Source: Ulva prolifera (Eukaryota; Chlorophyta; Ulvophyceae; Ulvales; Ulvaceae). From it: a stretch of 64,000 nt of DNA. The position numbers and the translations under genes were made by a program. The notes below the pieces were generated by a model, which had not been told where the DNA came from, made no database searches, and saw only the letters and a program-made list of their open reading frames with translations. The stretch covers positions 4,990,430 through 5,054,429 of the forward strand of contig CM041204.1 in assembly GCA_023078555.1 (NCBI GenBank). Direction: 5' to 3'. Below are positions 36,251 to 47,456 of the stretch, one piece after another; the stretch's first letter is position 1, and each line of letters begins with the position of its first letter.

Positions 36251-38507
36251 GTGAACCGCTCAACAGCATGAAATTTGTTGTTGGTCCGCAAATACATCTA
36301 CATGCTGCTCCAGATGGGCCACTCAATGTTTCACAGGATGGTTGATACTTCCCATTACCATGCACCTCATTTGCATGCTGCTATCCAACTCTGATAGCTC
36401 ATTTGGCCTCGTCATATTCTTGATCAGCACGTCTGCAGAATGACTCATTGGAAGTGCAAGTGCACACACTTGGAACTTGTCTCTACTTTGTGATGGACAC
36501 CCACACATGCGGCAAGTGTTAAAATCTGGCATTTCCTGCGCAAGGTCGACGGAGAGGTGAAGCGAAGTGTGTTGTGAGGCCAAATCTCATCAGCCCGCTT
36601 GCGCAGCTGACATCACAACCTTCCGGTGTCCACGAACACCGTGCAGGATGAATATTCTGCGCTGTGCAATGCTCAGACTGCTTCCCCTCCGGGTGTTCAT
36701 ACAATTCAACTTACCCATGGGGCCCTGCGCGATTCCACGAGCACTCGCCCCTCCTGCAGCTTCTCTCCACTTCAGCTCACCCATGCCCTACGAGCACCCC
36801 CTTCTGCACCAAATAAGCCCACACTTCCATCAGGTCAATGTCACTCGAGCCTGGAATTGGAACCTCGCCCCCGATTCCGGCCACCTCCCCCCTCCCTCCA
36901 TGCAAGCAGTAGAACTCTCCTGCTACACGGCAGAGCAAACAGGGTGTACACCGTGCATTTCGTGCCATGCCTCAGCTATGAAGTGCCATTGACTCCTGTT
37001 CGCAGATACACTTTCGCACGCCCCCCCGTGGGACCGACTCGTGTTCCATAGGGATGTATGGACTGGCACACATATGCCACCGTAAAGCGATAGATCTTCC
37101 CAACCTGGGGGTGGGTAGTCCACAAGCACATTCACCATCAGACAGGATCTCGAGCTTATCAACAATCTCAGAGGGACTCAGCGTGGCATGCCTGTCAAGC
37201 ACCAGGCTTGAACCACAAGTCAAACAGTGCTCAGGGACGTGTTCTAGAGATGCCCATGCGGTGTAACGCTCGCTTGCCACTACAGAACATCTTACACCAA
37301 GCAAGGCAAGGCAGCGACTCCAAGGCTACAGTGTCTGCGCAGCGCAGTCTCTGTTTGCGCCAGCTGACACTTTGAAAGGTTGACACCGACGTCACAGACC
37401 ATACGCGCATCGGCCTCTCGGCGCTCGGACCAGTACGGGGCAAGCACCCCGCACAGATGCTATGCTGTCAACACCATACGCACACTTGCGCTGCCCGCCT
37501 CGCCTTTATCCTTGTAACGCACACTTGCGCTGCCGTTGCGCAGTGGAGTGCCCAGCGTCCTATGCGCCAAGTTCGGCTTTACACCGATGCTCTGCATGGC
37601 TGGCTGTGCTGCTTCACGGTGAACGAGTTTGTGTTTATATTGATCTATTCATCCCCTGGGGGGAGGTGAGGCGGGTGCCCATGGATGGAATGCCCGTGTC
37701 TGCACACGGAGCACCTTGGTGCTGCTACACTGCCCGCCTATGAACCCACCGACGATGCCGGATGCTACATATGCTCTCAAGCTCTCGAGAAGGACGGCCT
37801 GTTTGTTGTGCACGGACCCCTCACTCTGTATTTGTCACCCGGCACGCCTTCCTGGCAGCTGCTGCTGACAGTTGGTGGGTCGATTTGTGTGCAGTCCTGT
37901 TTCAGCTTGACCCCGCTATGCCCCTGTGCCATCGCATCCGAACCCGCCCCAGCATGCGGTGGGACTGGTGGCTGATGTGTGGCGGTCCCTCAGCATGCCC
38001 ATGGGCGCGGATTTGTCAATCTTGCAGCACCTCGATCGCAGTGTATCTCAGGATGCTGCAGCGTTGCACCGCCAACCATCGCACTCCTCGACACCGAGCA
38101 ATTGCCGCTGACTCCCGCAATGGCCAGTGTCTACAGTCCGCCGGAAAGTCAGGACCAAAAAACATTTTTTGATAGGGGCAGTTTTCTGGGACGGCGCCGG
38201 GCTACTCCGGTGGGCGACGAGGAAATGCGCGGCGTGAGCCGCGCGTTTGCGAGGAGCCCCTCACTCCGCGCACCAAAAAAAAAATGGCCCTGACAGCCCG
38301 GGACAAACAAAAATATTTTGTACACCACTGCATACCGGGCAGCAATTGAGCCATATGTAACCGAGGCGAGTGGCGGCGAACCGGCACAAGCTCGGCCGCA
38401 AATCTGATACGCTTCACCGTCATGAGCATCTCCATATTCTGCCAGATCCTGTATTCGACGCTGACCACGTGACTAATTACGAGCTACCCTTTTGCCCCCG
38501 CGGCCGC
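36251..38507. other. Intergenic region with no supportable gene
   Basis: Several overlapping open frames exist on both strands between 36560 and 38170 (for example 36626-37051 + and 36972-37304 -). They are low-complexity or lack domains. A short Cys-rich plus-strand stretch at 37740-37830 (CYICSQALEKDG) could be an exon but cannot be placed in a gene. A run of ten A is at 38275-38284. Confidence 0.35.
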
Positions 38508-39798
38508 GGGGCCCCGTGTTATTATACCCGCCTTGGGGTGCCCTCGCCACTCCCGCTGGCGAGGGATATCGACAGCGCTGAGCACCTTGTTCATCAAAGT
38601 AGCAGCAGATACACGCAAAAACTTTCATCGATCATAAAGAAAGACAGCGTTGCCTTGGCGGCCGAAATGCGCGCAGACACCATGGCGCTTCCGATTAGTG
38701 CTGCATTGCTGGACCTGTCCATCGCGATAGACGTACGAGACTTGCGACTGGAACCTCAAGAATGTGACGAATCCACGATTTACTCTAGAATTCGCTGGAC
38801 CATTCATCCACGCCAAGATACCATTGCTGCGTGTCTTAGTTGTGCGGACGTCAACAACGTTCTGCAGAATTTCAAGCTCGCTGAGGACAAGCGGGGCAAC
38901 TTTAGGATACATAAGCACAAATAGGCAGCTGGTAAGCAAACTGCGTTGTACCACACCTATATGTGGGGCCAGCCGATGGACAGCAAGCAAAGAAAAGCAG
39001 AATGCTGGGCTTGTTGGGGCTAAATTGGCTGCAAAGGCAGATCAAACAGCTGCTGTCAATGGTCCTCCTTGAGTAGGTAAGAATGTCAAGGGTGCTGGAG
39101 TGACCTGGTATGGATGCAAGTACAGGATGCCTGTCGGGTGTTTCTCAATCATCTGAACGACTTGTACATTGTGTTGCACAATCATGGGAAGCACAGCAGT
39201 GAGCGACAATGTGGCGTTCTTATTAACGCATGGCATGTAGATGCATTGTTTTCATACTATAGTAGAAGTGTTATGATCGTCACTGCTGCAGCGGTCTGCT
39301 TGTGTGAGTGTTGAGGACAAGCCATTCGCATGTATGAGCATATGCTTAGCCCACCATAAACGTATATTTGACATGACCAGTGCCAATTATCTGTCATAGC
39401 CAGTAATACGGCACTGCTTTCATTCTCTACTTGCGTCGACTCATCAGCTTGAGCTCAAAGTGCTTTTGTGTTGTGGTCACGTCACGCAAGCCGACCGGCT
39501 CGAAAGTACGACTAGCCTAAAAGATGACAAAGAGACCAGTAATTTGTTTGTTAACGTTATTTAGGTGAGGCACGGTGGGTAGACGTGCAACATCCAGATC
39601 GGCAGGTCTGCATGGCTACGGCAGCACAGGCTGCTTGTACATTTCGGCCGCGACGGCCACGCTGTCTTTCTTCATGATGAAAGGTTTTGCGTGTTTCCGC
39701 TGCTACTTTGATGAACAAGGTGCTCAGTGCTGTCGATATCCCTCGCTAGCGGGGGTGGCGAGGGCACTCCGAGGCGGGTTAAAATAACACGGGGGCCC
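38508..39798. mobile_element. Putative DNA element bounded by about 160-bp inverted repeats
   Basis: The left arm (38508-38669) and the right arm (39640-39798) are inverted copies that match well over most of their length. A near-identical core reads GAGGGATATCGACAGC on one arm and on the reverse complement of the other. Both arms end on the inner side with a GCGGCCGAAATG sequence. The span is about 1.3 kb. The middle has an open frame (about 38640-38924 +) with no recognised domain. No target-site duplication was found, so it may be a non-autonomous transposon, a MITE or foldback element, or an inverted local duplication. Confidence 0.55.
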
Positions 39799-40130
39799 TT
39801 TGTGGACGTGTGCATTTTAAGATGTCGGCATCCTCTCCTCTCTCCTCTTTGCTGCCGACCTGCGTCAACGTCGAAAAACAAGAGAAATTCAATTGCCTGG
39901 GTAAATGCCTCTGGTAATGCAATAAGAAATGATGGGATTTCTGTGAGGCAAGCGCTGAGCACCTCGCGTGCATGCTGGATGGTTTCTCTCTCGTTCATAT
40001 GGAGAGATACATGCAGCCGAGAATCCGTTCTGTAGCGTGGACATTCAAGTGTGATTGCTTTCTGTGACTTGTGGTTCGGTCAAGCTTACCTACAAGCACT
40101 GAAGACACAGGTGCTGTCGCCTTCCGCATC

Positions 40131-40852
40131 ATGGCTGACATCGCTACGGGGGAGATGGTCAGCGCACTGCGCAAGAAAGCCCGAGAGGCATTCATCACAT
40201 TTGAACATAAAGAAGGATCAAGATTGGTGCACGAAAAGTACGTTTGCTTGCTTTTCCCCATGGCGCCCCCTTGTTTAGACGCGCTACACTTCAACTTGGC
40301 TGCAGAGACTTGCCCACAATCTTGCGTGCCATCGGAATCAATCCCACAGAGCAGCAGCTGGCAAATATCACTGAGTTGGTACGGCACCCCTGTAAGACAA
40401 CTGTTGTCTGCAATTTCATGGCCCACACGATCAGCTTTGCAGTGATGTCATGTCGATATGCAGACTCAGCTCCGCTGTGTAGATCAAGACCCATATTGAG
40501 GACGACTCAGCACTTGTTCCGTATGACACATTCCAGCAAGTGGTGGTCCCATGGCTTCTACAACATGGAAAGGAATTGAAACGTGACCACTACCACACCA
40601 TCATGCGCGCACTTCGTGCATTCGATCCTGAGGGCAAAGGATGGGTGGATTCTCAGCTGCTCAGGACATCGTTGACCACTAAGGTGATGCCTCCAGCGGA
40701 GTCGAATTCTGTTGCCAGGCACTGCGAAGGTTGACGGGACATATGTGCAGGGAGACATGCTGGCACCTGATGAAGCCATCAAGTTGATATCTGAGTGCGC
40801 TGATGCCAAAGGCCGCATCTTCTGTGAAGACTATGCAATGATGCTTCTATGA
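40131..40852 (+). CDS. EF-hand dynein regulatory complex subunit 8-like protein (DRC8/EFCAB2)
   Basis: DRC8/EFCAB2 is a calmodulin-like subunit of the nexin-dynein regulatory complex in motile flagella. Exon 1 starts at ATG 40131 (MADIATGEMVSALRKKAREAF) and ends in a GAAAA|GTACGT donor near 40237. Exon 2, after CTGCAG at about 40311, restores KDLPTILRAIGINPTEQQLANI, which is the family's first EF-hand region (FDHE...IIRSLG.CPTE in mammals). Exon 3 (about 40490-40683) has a VPWLLQHGKELKRDHYH helix and the loop FDPEGKGWVDSQLL. Its last loop position is Leu rather than Glu, so calcium binding there is doubtful. The final part gives DMLAPDEAIKLISECAD and EDYAMMLL before the TGA at 40850-40852. 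The last intron as drawn would be very short, so that border is uncertain. Confidence 0.72.
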
Positions 40853-40856
40853 CTCA

Positions 40857-41382
40857 ATGGGGTCCATTAATAAGGGCAAGACTGTCGTGTGCATGCGCAT
40901 ACCTACCCCGTCGATCCCTTTCTCAAGGTGTACCAGAGACATCCCATGCTACAAAGGGCATATATGCTACCCTCCTGGACAACTTCTTGCAGAATCATTC
41001 TGGTCATGCCACTGCAGCTTATGCGGTGCTGGATTGGACCGGCTTTCGGATGAGCCTCTTTGACGCAACACAAGATTCTGCAAGCATTCCAGTATGTGAT
41101 CTGGAATGGGAAGGTGATCTGAGTGTCTAAGATCTGGTCAAATTGGTGAAGCACTCTGCTTCAAGGTGTGACATTGTAGCTCTGGAGATCAGGCGAGGGA
41201 GGCGTCATGGCTGTTCTATTGATGATGGACGTGGGATGGGCTGGCCAATGTATGGACTCTTGGCTGAGCATGCAGCAGTTAGGCACGTCCCAAAGGTTTG
41301 CGCCAGGACATAGGACCCTTATTCGTGCAAACCACATTGCAGTCCAGCAGTAAGGCAGTATGTGCATACATGTACCCGTCAT
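40857..41382 (+). other. Possible exon(s) of a GHKL-type ATPase-like protein, unproven
   Basis: Downstream of DRC8 a plus-strand stretch at about 41137-41245 reads CDIVALEIRRGRHGCSIDDG and continues RGM. This resembles the DxGxGM motif of GHKL ATPases (MORC, MutL). It is preceded (40960-41120) by an open segment with YAVLDWTGFRMSLF. No complete ATPase domain, start codon or clear exon chain was assembled, so this may be a gene fragment or chance resemblance. Confidence 0.25.
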
Positions 41383-42583
41383 AACGTCCCAGCTGGGAAG
41401 AAGTACCAGGCGGTTGGAAACCCACAGACGCCAACTGTCAACTCCAGCAGACTTGCCTCACTACACTGTTGCGCCACAGGTGTGAATGACAGCTACGGAA
41501 GACATAAAGCACAACCATATATTTATATATGCACAGTGATTGGTATCCCCGTCATCATGTGCATATCAAACGAGTGTCCAGAAGAGGGCATGGCCCTGTA
41601 TGATTGGCCTGCACTCTGTGGCTGGCACTTGACGATTAAAGCGGCATGCATCCCTTCGGTAGTTGCATGCAGAATCGGAATCAGGAAAAGTGACTGGCGA
41701 GTGCAGCATGATGGAACGCATCATGGATCTTACTGCGAGGACCTCAGCGCTCTGAGTACCTCTATTTACGGCGTCGGGGCATGGGGCAACTGTCTCGTGC
41801 CACTTGCAGGTGCATGAGGGGTAGCATAAGGTCCACATATGCTTGCCTTGAACCCAGCTTCGAGTCAGTTGGCCCATGAAATTGTCATACAGGGATGGCA
41901 ATTGTCCGGAATTGTCAATGTGCTTGGTCCGGGATTGTCTGATGTAGTCAAATCCACATAACGGCCGCCACACGGCTCGTAATTTGAAAAATATTGACTT
42001 GTTGGCGGCACAACACCCAAACAAGCAGACTAATACCCACAAATTCTACTACTTCATGGCATGCACGACCCATTTGTGATTTACAGGCGCCACATGTTGA
42101 CCGCATGTCACCAATGCGGCGTTGAAAAGGAGAATGCTGCATCAGGAAGCCTAAGCAACTGTTTATTGGCAGGCTCCTGATGCGACATGCACCCCTGCTG
42201 GCTCGAGCTACCCCAGAAAACATAATTTGCAAGCTATCAGCTGTCTGCAACGATCCACGTCGCTTCACTTGCCGCACTTTAAGCACTGCCTACATACATC
42301 TCGAACCAGACAAACCCATCGACAACGAACCATCATGGACAATTATTACGAAGGCTAGCAGGACGAAATCGGCCTGCTGCCAGACAAAAACTGATCTACA
42401 CCATGCTTGGTCACAGGACCGGCGCAAGCACCAAAAAAACAACAACTCTGTAGCACACTACACACCAGCACTACTGGCCGCCATGGTCATACGCACACAC
42501 ACTACTGTGGCTAGTCCGCTCAGCTGTACCTGTGACTCACAACACCGAATGCATGTACACATGAAATTGAAGAGCTGGCATCG
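41383..42583. other. Intergenic region, no supported gene
   Basis: Open frames of 150 codons or fewer on both strands (for example 41566-42042 -) show no domain. It likely includes the 3' UTR of the SPX-RING-HAD-HAD gene. Confidence 0.35.
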
Positions 42584-45500
42584 TCAGCAGAGTTGCTGCC
42601 TGATGAGTGGAGCTAGCTCATCCTGCGAGGTCCAGTACTCGATCTGGCACACCGGCTGCACTGCCGCTGATCCCATCGCTGCACGCTCCCTTAGCCGCTG
42701 GCTGCATGCGTACCCCTCACGCACTAGCGCGATGTCCCCCTCACGCAAGCACAGCACTGCGCACAGATCATTTGCACCATCGCCACAGAACACGATGCGG
42801 GAGTGGTACTGCAGCAGCGCCCGAACGTGCAGACCCTTGCATAGCGCAGCTGGGCAAAACGAGCATGCATGGGCCTTGTCTGCGGGCTGGCACGGCCAGA
42901 TCGTCAGCTTCTCGCGTGGCACGGATTGTGGCGCCGCTGCGCAGCCGCCCTCGATCATGTCACGTGCTTCCGTTGCTTTGGCAAACGACAGCTCCCCAAC
43001 ATTGCTGACAAGGCAGTGAAACACGCTCGCCATGCCAGCCCCCTGCAGCCACAGTGCGATTACGCTCTGCGTATGGGGCAGCGATGCTCCTTCAAACACA
43101 TGTGGCCGCGCTGTGATGGCCTCTCCAGTGCTGTTGCATGATCACACGGCTAAGCCACAGTTGCAATGGTGGTGTGACAGATACTGATATACACTCTTGG
43201 TGTATTACCAGGGTCGGGGCGCCCTGTGACATCAGGTCGCGTGACCATCTGCCACTGGACTCACACTAGTGCCCACACCTCTGACTTCAAAGAGATCAGG
43301 GGACACATGCACAGGGCATGAGGCAGCTGGAGCACTGATATCTGCAGGGTGCCGCACCTCAAGCACGTGGGAGATGAAGAAGTCATTTGCGTTGGAAAGC
43401 ACTCGCAGCGCGACGGTCCCCATCGCGCGCACTGCGCCCAGCGCGGAGCGCATGCTGTGCGGCATCTCCGCCTCTCCCAGCTCCCGCAGCACGCCCTTCA
43501 GGTCCTGCAGCGTGACCCCCCGCTCCCGCATCTCCTCCAGCACTGCATTGATCACTGGCACAAAGTCCGCGGGGCTCTCAAGGGCGACGAGCATCGGCAG
43601 CAGCTCCGGCGCGAGGGCCTCAACTGCGCGCTCCATCACGTCAAAGTCCACGACCGTCTTGTCAAAGTCACACAGCAGCAGCGGCCCGCCCCGGGGTAAG
43701 CCATCCTCCATTGCCATCTCCCGAGACACGCGCTGCGCGACGTGCGCTACTGCCGCAGCGTCCGCGGCCGCGGGCTCCTCCATTCCGGGCTTGGCCACGC
43801 CGACAGACGTGCCACGGCTGCCGCGCCGCCGGTGCGACTTCGGCGGCCGTGTCTTGTAGCGGTGGCCATGGAACCACGCCTCCATGCCGAAACGCTTGTC
43901 CAGGTAAGGCCGCACATCAGCCTCTGCATCCGCACTGCGCAGCAGGGGCAGCACGGCGTCAAGGAGGAGATTGTCGTCTGCGGAGCCCCGGAAGCCAAGC
44001 ACTGGCACGCCGTTGCGGGGCTGCCAGAGGAAGGCCAGGGGTGTGTCGTCGATGATGAGTGTGCGCGCAAGCGGGCGCGCGAGGCGGGTAAGGTCCTTTA
44101 CGCAAGGATACTCGCTTGCCGCAGTCGTGCCGGAGCGGCAGACGATGCGGTCACCGAAGAATTCTCCGTCAGGGTCGATCGCGAGGAGGATCGGCATTGC
44201 GTACTCTGGCAGCCCAGCTGTGAACACGATCAGTTCGCCTAGTTGGCTTGTCTGCCGCAGGAACTCCGTCAGGCCCGGTCGCTCCACGACAAAGACCCCT
44301 GCATGGCGGTGCTGGGTGACAATGGTTCCTGCTTTGCCCGATGTGACCGCTTCGCTGCAGCCAGGCAGATGCAGCGACGTACATGCCCGCGAATGTCAAA
44401 GTGGCACAAGGATGCCTGCCGACGCAATAGTGATAGAACGAGCTATGGCTGCAGTGGCGGAGTGACACATATTAACGTACCAACACCCTGCAGCCTCAAA
44501 TCATAGATGTTCTACCACACACGCACACAGGGCTGTGCCTGCACATGCATGCACCGCTGTGCGGGACACACCGTAGGCACTCACAGAACACACTGCCAAC
44601 ATACTCGTATGTCTCAAAGCTATATGCCCGATGCGAGATTCTCAAAACGCGAGTGTCACATCTTTGCCGTGGCGTGCGCTACCACTTGCTGGAGTGCTCA
44701 GGAGGGCACACCTTGAGGGTTCAGGGCGGAACCCTTGCCAACGAGGTGTGTGCGGACATGCGGCGGGAGCGTGGGAGCGCGGCGCGGCGGGAAGCTCGCG
44801 ATGAGAGTGCCGTCCAGGTCCAGCACGATGCTCAGCTTCCCCACCCACTGGGGCGCCTGTGGTGGCACAAGTGTCGCCTCCAAGTGGTCCTCCCCGCTAC
44901 ACAGCGTGCCGCTGACGTCGAGGCTCTCCAGGCTGTCTGCGGTGGTACTGCTCTCTCGCTCCACAGACTGCTCCGCAACCGACAGTGCACTGGCACCGAC
45001 ACTGTCGGTGATCGCACTCTGTGTCGACACACTGCTGACGGAGCTGGGCACGTCTGCTATGGCGCAGATGTGCTTGTCCACATTGAGGGCCTCCAGGTCA
45101 AGGGCGTGGCTGCTCTGGCAGACGGGGCACTGGAAGGACTTGGCATCCATGTTCTGTCTGTCTTGTTGCGGGGCCCAGCCATTCGAGACCTGGGACATTT
45201 TGGAAGGCCCCACATGGTGGGAGGCAGACGTGGGCACTCCCGGCGGTTGTGTCTCTGCCGCCTCCATCTTGGACGCCGGCGGTTGCTGGGCTTGGAGGGC
45301 GCGCAAACAGAACATGGTGATGCAGCTCCAGCAGAACGCATGGTCGCACGGTAGTCGCGCGGGCGACGAAAGCACCTCCAGGCAAATCGGACACTTGAAG
45401 TCTTGCATTACTGTCGTGGACCACTTTTCGCCCTCCAGCCGCTGCACGGATGCCAAGCATTTACGTCGGATTCAAGTGCGACCGCACAGCGGCACCAGAC

Positions 45501-46141
45501 AACACCGAATCAACAAGTAAAGCGCACGCATGGGGACGCTTGCACCAGAATGCACACCTGTGACACGCTCTGCAATGACTGCAGCACCTGCGCAAGTGTG
45601 GTGCTCTTGAAGAATGACTTGTCTGCCAGGAAATCGTACGATGCGGCTGTAATTGCACTGTCCCCGCAAGCAAGCTGCAGTCGACGATTGCGCTTCTTTA
45701 CAGCTTTAAGAACGGCGCTGTAGTTCAGGGCAGCGAAATTGGTGATCTCCTGGATTCTTTCGCGCGCTCCAGCCAAGCGTTGGAGTTTGTCTCGGACGCT
45801 TCCCTGGCTTTCAATGTTGTCCACCTCGACTGTAAGAGCTTCTTCAAGATCAACATAATGTTTGTCAACCTTTCCCAGCTCAGAGTGGAGTGCCTGCAAA
45901 ATGCTGCCTTCGTTTATGCGAAGATGTGACCGTCCGGGGCAGCGTTCTGGGCGCGCATACGGCATGCGATATGTGCGCTCTCAGCAGTCATAGAGATGCA
46001 GCGCACACTCTCAAAGAGAGAGCCTAGATGGTCTAGGCTTTCACAGTCCGCCTTGATGGCTTGCTTAACACCTTTATAGTCTAGAAAGCTGGAGGGATCC
46101 TTAGTGCCTTGATAGTTTAAGAATCTTTTGCCGAACTTCAT
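42584..46141 (-). CDS. SPX-RING-HAD(FCP1-like)-HAD(PHOSPHO/PS2-like) fusion protein
   Basis: Read from the ATG at 46141 (MKFGKRFLNYQ), the canonical SPX N-terminus. SPX exons (46141 to about 46010, then about 45955-45558) contain FLDYKGVKQAIK, LHSELGKVDKHYVDLEEAL and ALNYSAVLKAVKKRNRR, which hold the basic residues that bind inositol pyrophosphates. After a phase-0 join (45558/45441) the next exon (to 44713) encodes a complete C3HC4 RING (CPIC, PCDHAFCWSC, then CPVC after an insert). In the same open frame comes HAD motif I, IVLDLDGT. The exon 44298-43358 completes the FCP1/NIF-like domain (VFTAG, VKDL, LIIDDTP) and starts a second HAD, LLLCDFDKTVVDFD, then VLSNAND. The last exon (43042-42584) gives CPAALCKG and GDGANDLC. 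The second HAD matches PHOSPHO1 and plant PS2/PECP1, phosphocholine/phosphoethanolamine phosphatases. The exact SPX intron border near 45900-46010 has two options. Confidence 0.85.
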
Positions 46142-47270
46142 AATTCTCCCGTGATGAGTGCCTGCAAAGTTCAAATGTAGTCGGAACTCAATTTGCCTGT
46201 GTTTCATGCCCGCGCGGTAGATTGTCTGCATGGCGGGATGGGGCCGCGCTGGATGGATCCAGGCAGTACCTCATGGCCGGCCTCAGGTACCACCGACGCT
46301 GACGAGCGGCGACATCTGCACAACGGAACACCTGTGCAGATCACGATCCCACAGAGCTATAGTAGCTAAAGGTTAAGCTACTCACGAACATATCCCACGA
46401 AGTGGCTCACTTCCTGCCGCTCTCGGCTCTAGGCATCCCAGGCGCGTTTAGTGCGCAGGTCACAGCCCGGGAATGGGACGCTAAAGAGCACGAATTTCCA
46501 GCCTCAGGATATTGGGGCCTTAAATAGCAAAATATTGCTAATGAAAATGCTTGTTTAGACTTCTTCAGTGTGACAAGAGCTTTGATTCCATCCGCGTGAC
46601 AAGCGCGGAGATTCGGGTCAGCAAGTAATGGTTCAGCAACATACGAGCCCTAACAACCTCAAGGAATTTGTTGACACACCGTGAAATTTTCAATTTGGGG
46701 AATTATGCCACATGCACTGCAGGCAGTCTTGCGCGATGCCACGCACACACCGCCACAGGACCATATTATCCATTGCACGGGCCACAGAAACACAGATCTT
46801 GCCGCGTTGCAGAGATGTATATCAGCTATGTCACAATGAAACGGGGCCATGGAACATATGACAGCTCAGAAGAAGGAGCAGTGGCAGATTCCCCGCGGTT
46901 GTGCTGGCATATGCACAGTGATCACCATAGCCACAAGCACCGCTGCATGCACGCCCCCCAATGGCCACAGTGTCCGTTGCTGAGAGACCTGATCCTCGAG
47001 GGAGTACATAGGGCAAAAGGGTTGAGTGAGTGCGGCGGTTACCCTCTGGCCTCGCGGGCTCTATCCTAGTTGTGGTGCCTGCGAACGCACAAATTCGAAA
47101 GGAAAGATGCCGTTCGCGTGTGATGACATCGCGTGCGCGGGTGCGCATGCTAAACACAGAACAGCCTCTCTGTTCGATCTAGTTCAGCAATTTTCCATGA
47201 CGGTTTGGCACTGGTGTGAGGGTCGAGATGGCAGGCCAGCCTGCAGTCCGTACTTAGTTTCATGCATTAT

Positions 47271-47289
47271 CGGCGATATTATATCGCCG
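47271..47289. repeat. Perfect palindrome, 9-bp arms around one base
   Basis: The sequence cggcgatat-t-atatcgccg is self-complementary. Function unknown; it may be chance. Confidence 0.7.
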
Positions 47290-47418
47290 TGCCCTGTGTT
47301 GCAAGGACAAAGCAAGGCAGGTGGCACCGCGAGCAACAACCAGAGGAACCGCACACCCACGCAACTTATCGCCGTGCCCTGTGTATTCTTAATGGTCTTC
47401 CGGACAGGAGTGCCCTAT

Positions 47419-47456
47419 GTACAGTACTGTGGCACCCGTACAGTACTGTGGCACCC
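47419..47456. repeat. Tandem duplication, two identical 19-bp units
   Basis: Units 47419-47437 and 47438-47456 are identical, and each contains the short palindrome gtacagtactg. Confidence 0.85.

Noticed and set aside
36567-37051. Two overlapping plus-strand open frames, about 140 codons each
   Set aside because: They share the same DNA in different frames, are Pro/Ser/His low-complexity, and have no domain or splice support.
40684-40728. A 45-base last intron in the DRC8 gene as a certain splice
   Set aside because: It restores the frame but is shorter than the other introns here, so the join is reported only as uncertain.
43269-43859. Plus-strand Ser/Arg-rich open frame over the HAD exons
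   Set aside because: Antisense shadow of the GC-rich minus-strand phosphatase exon.
42584-46141. Reading the SPX-RING part and the HAD part as two adjacent genes
   Set aside because: HAD motif I is in the RING frame and the remaining motifs follow across a phase-correct intron with conserved residues restored. No start codon context or 3' end signal was seen between them.
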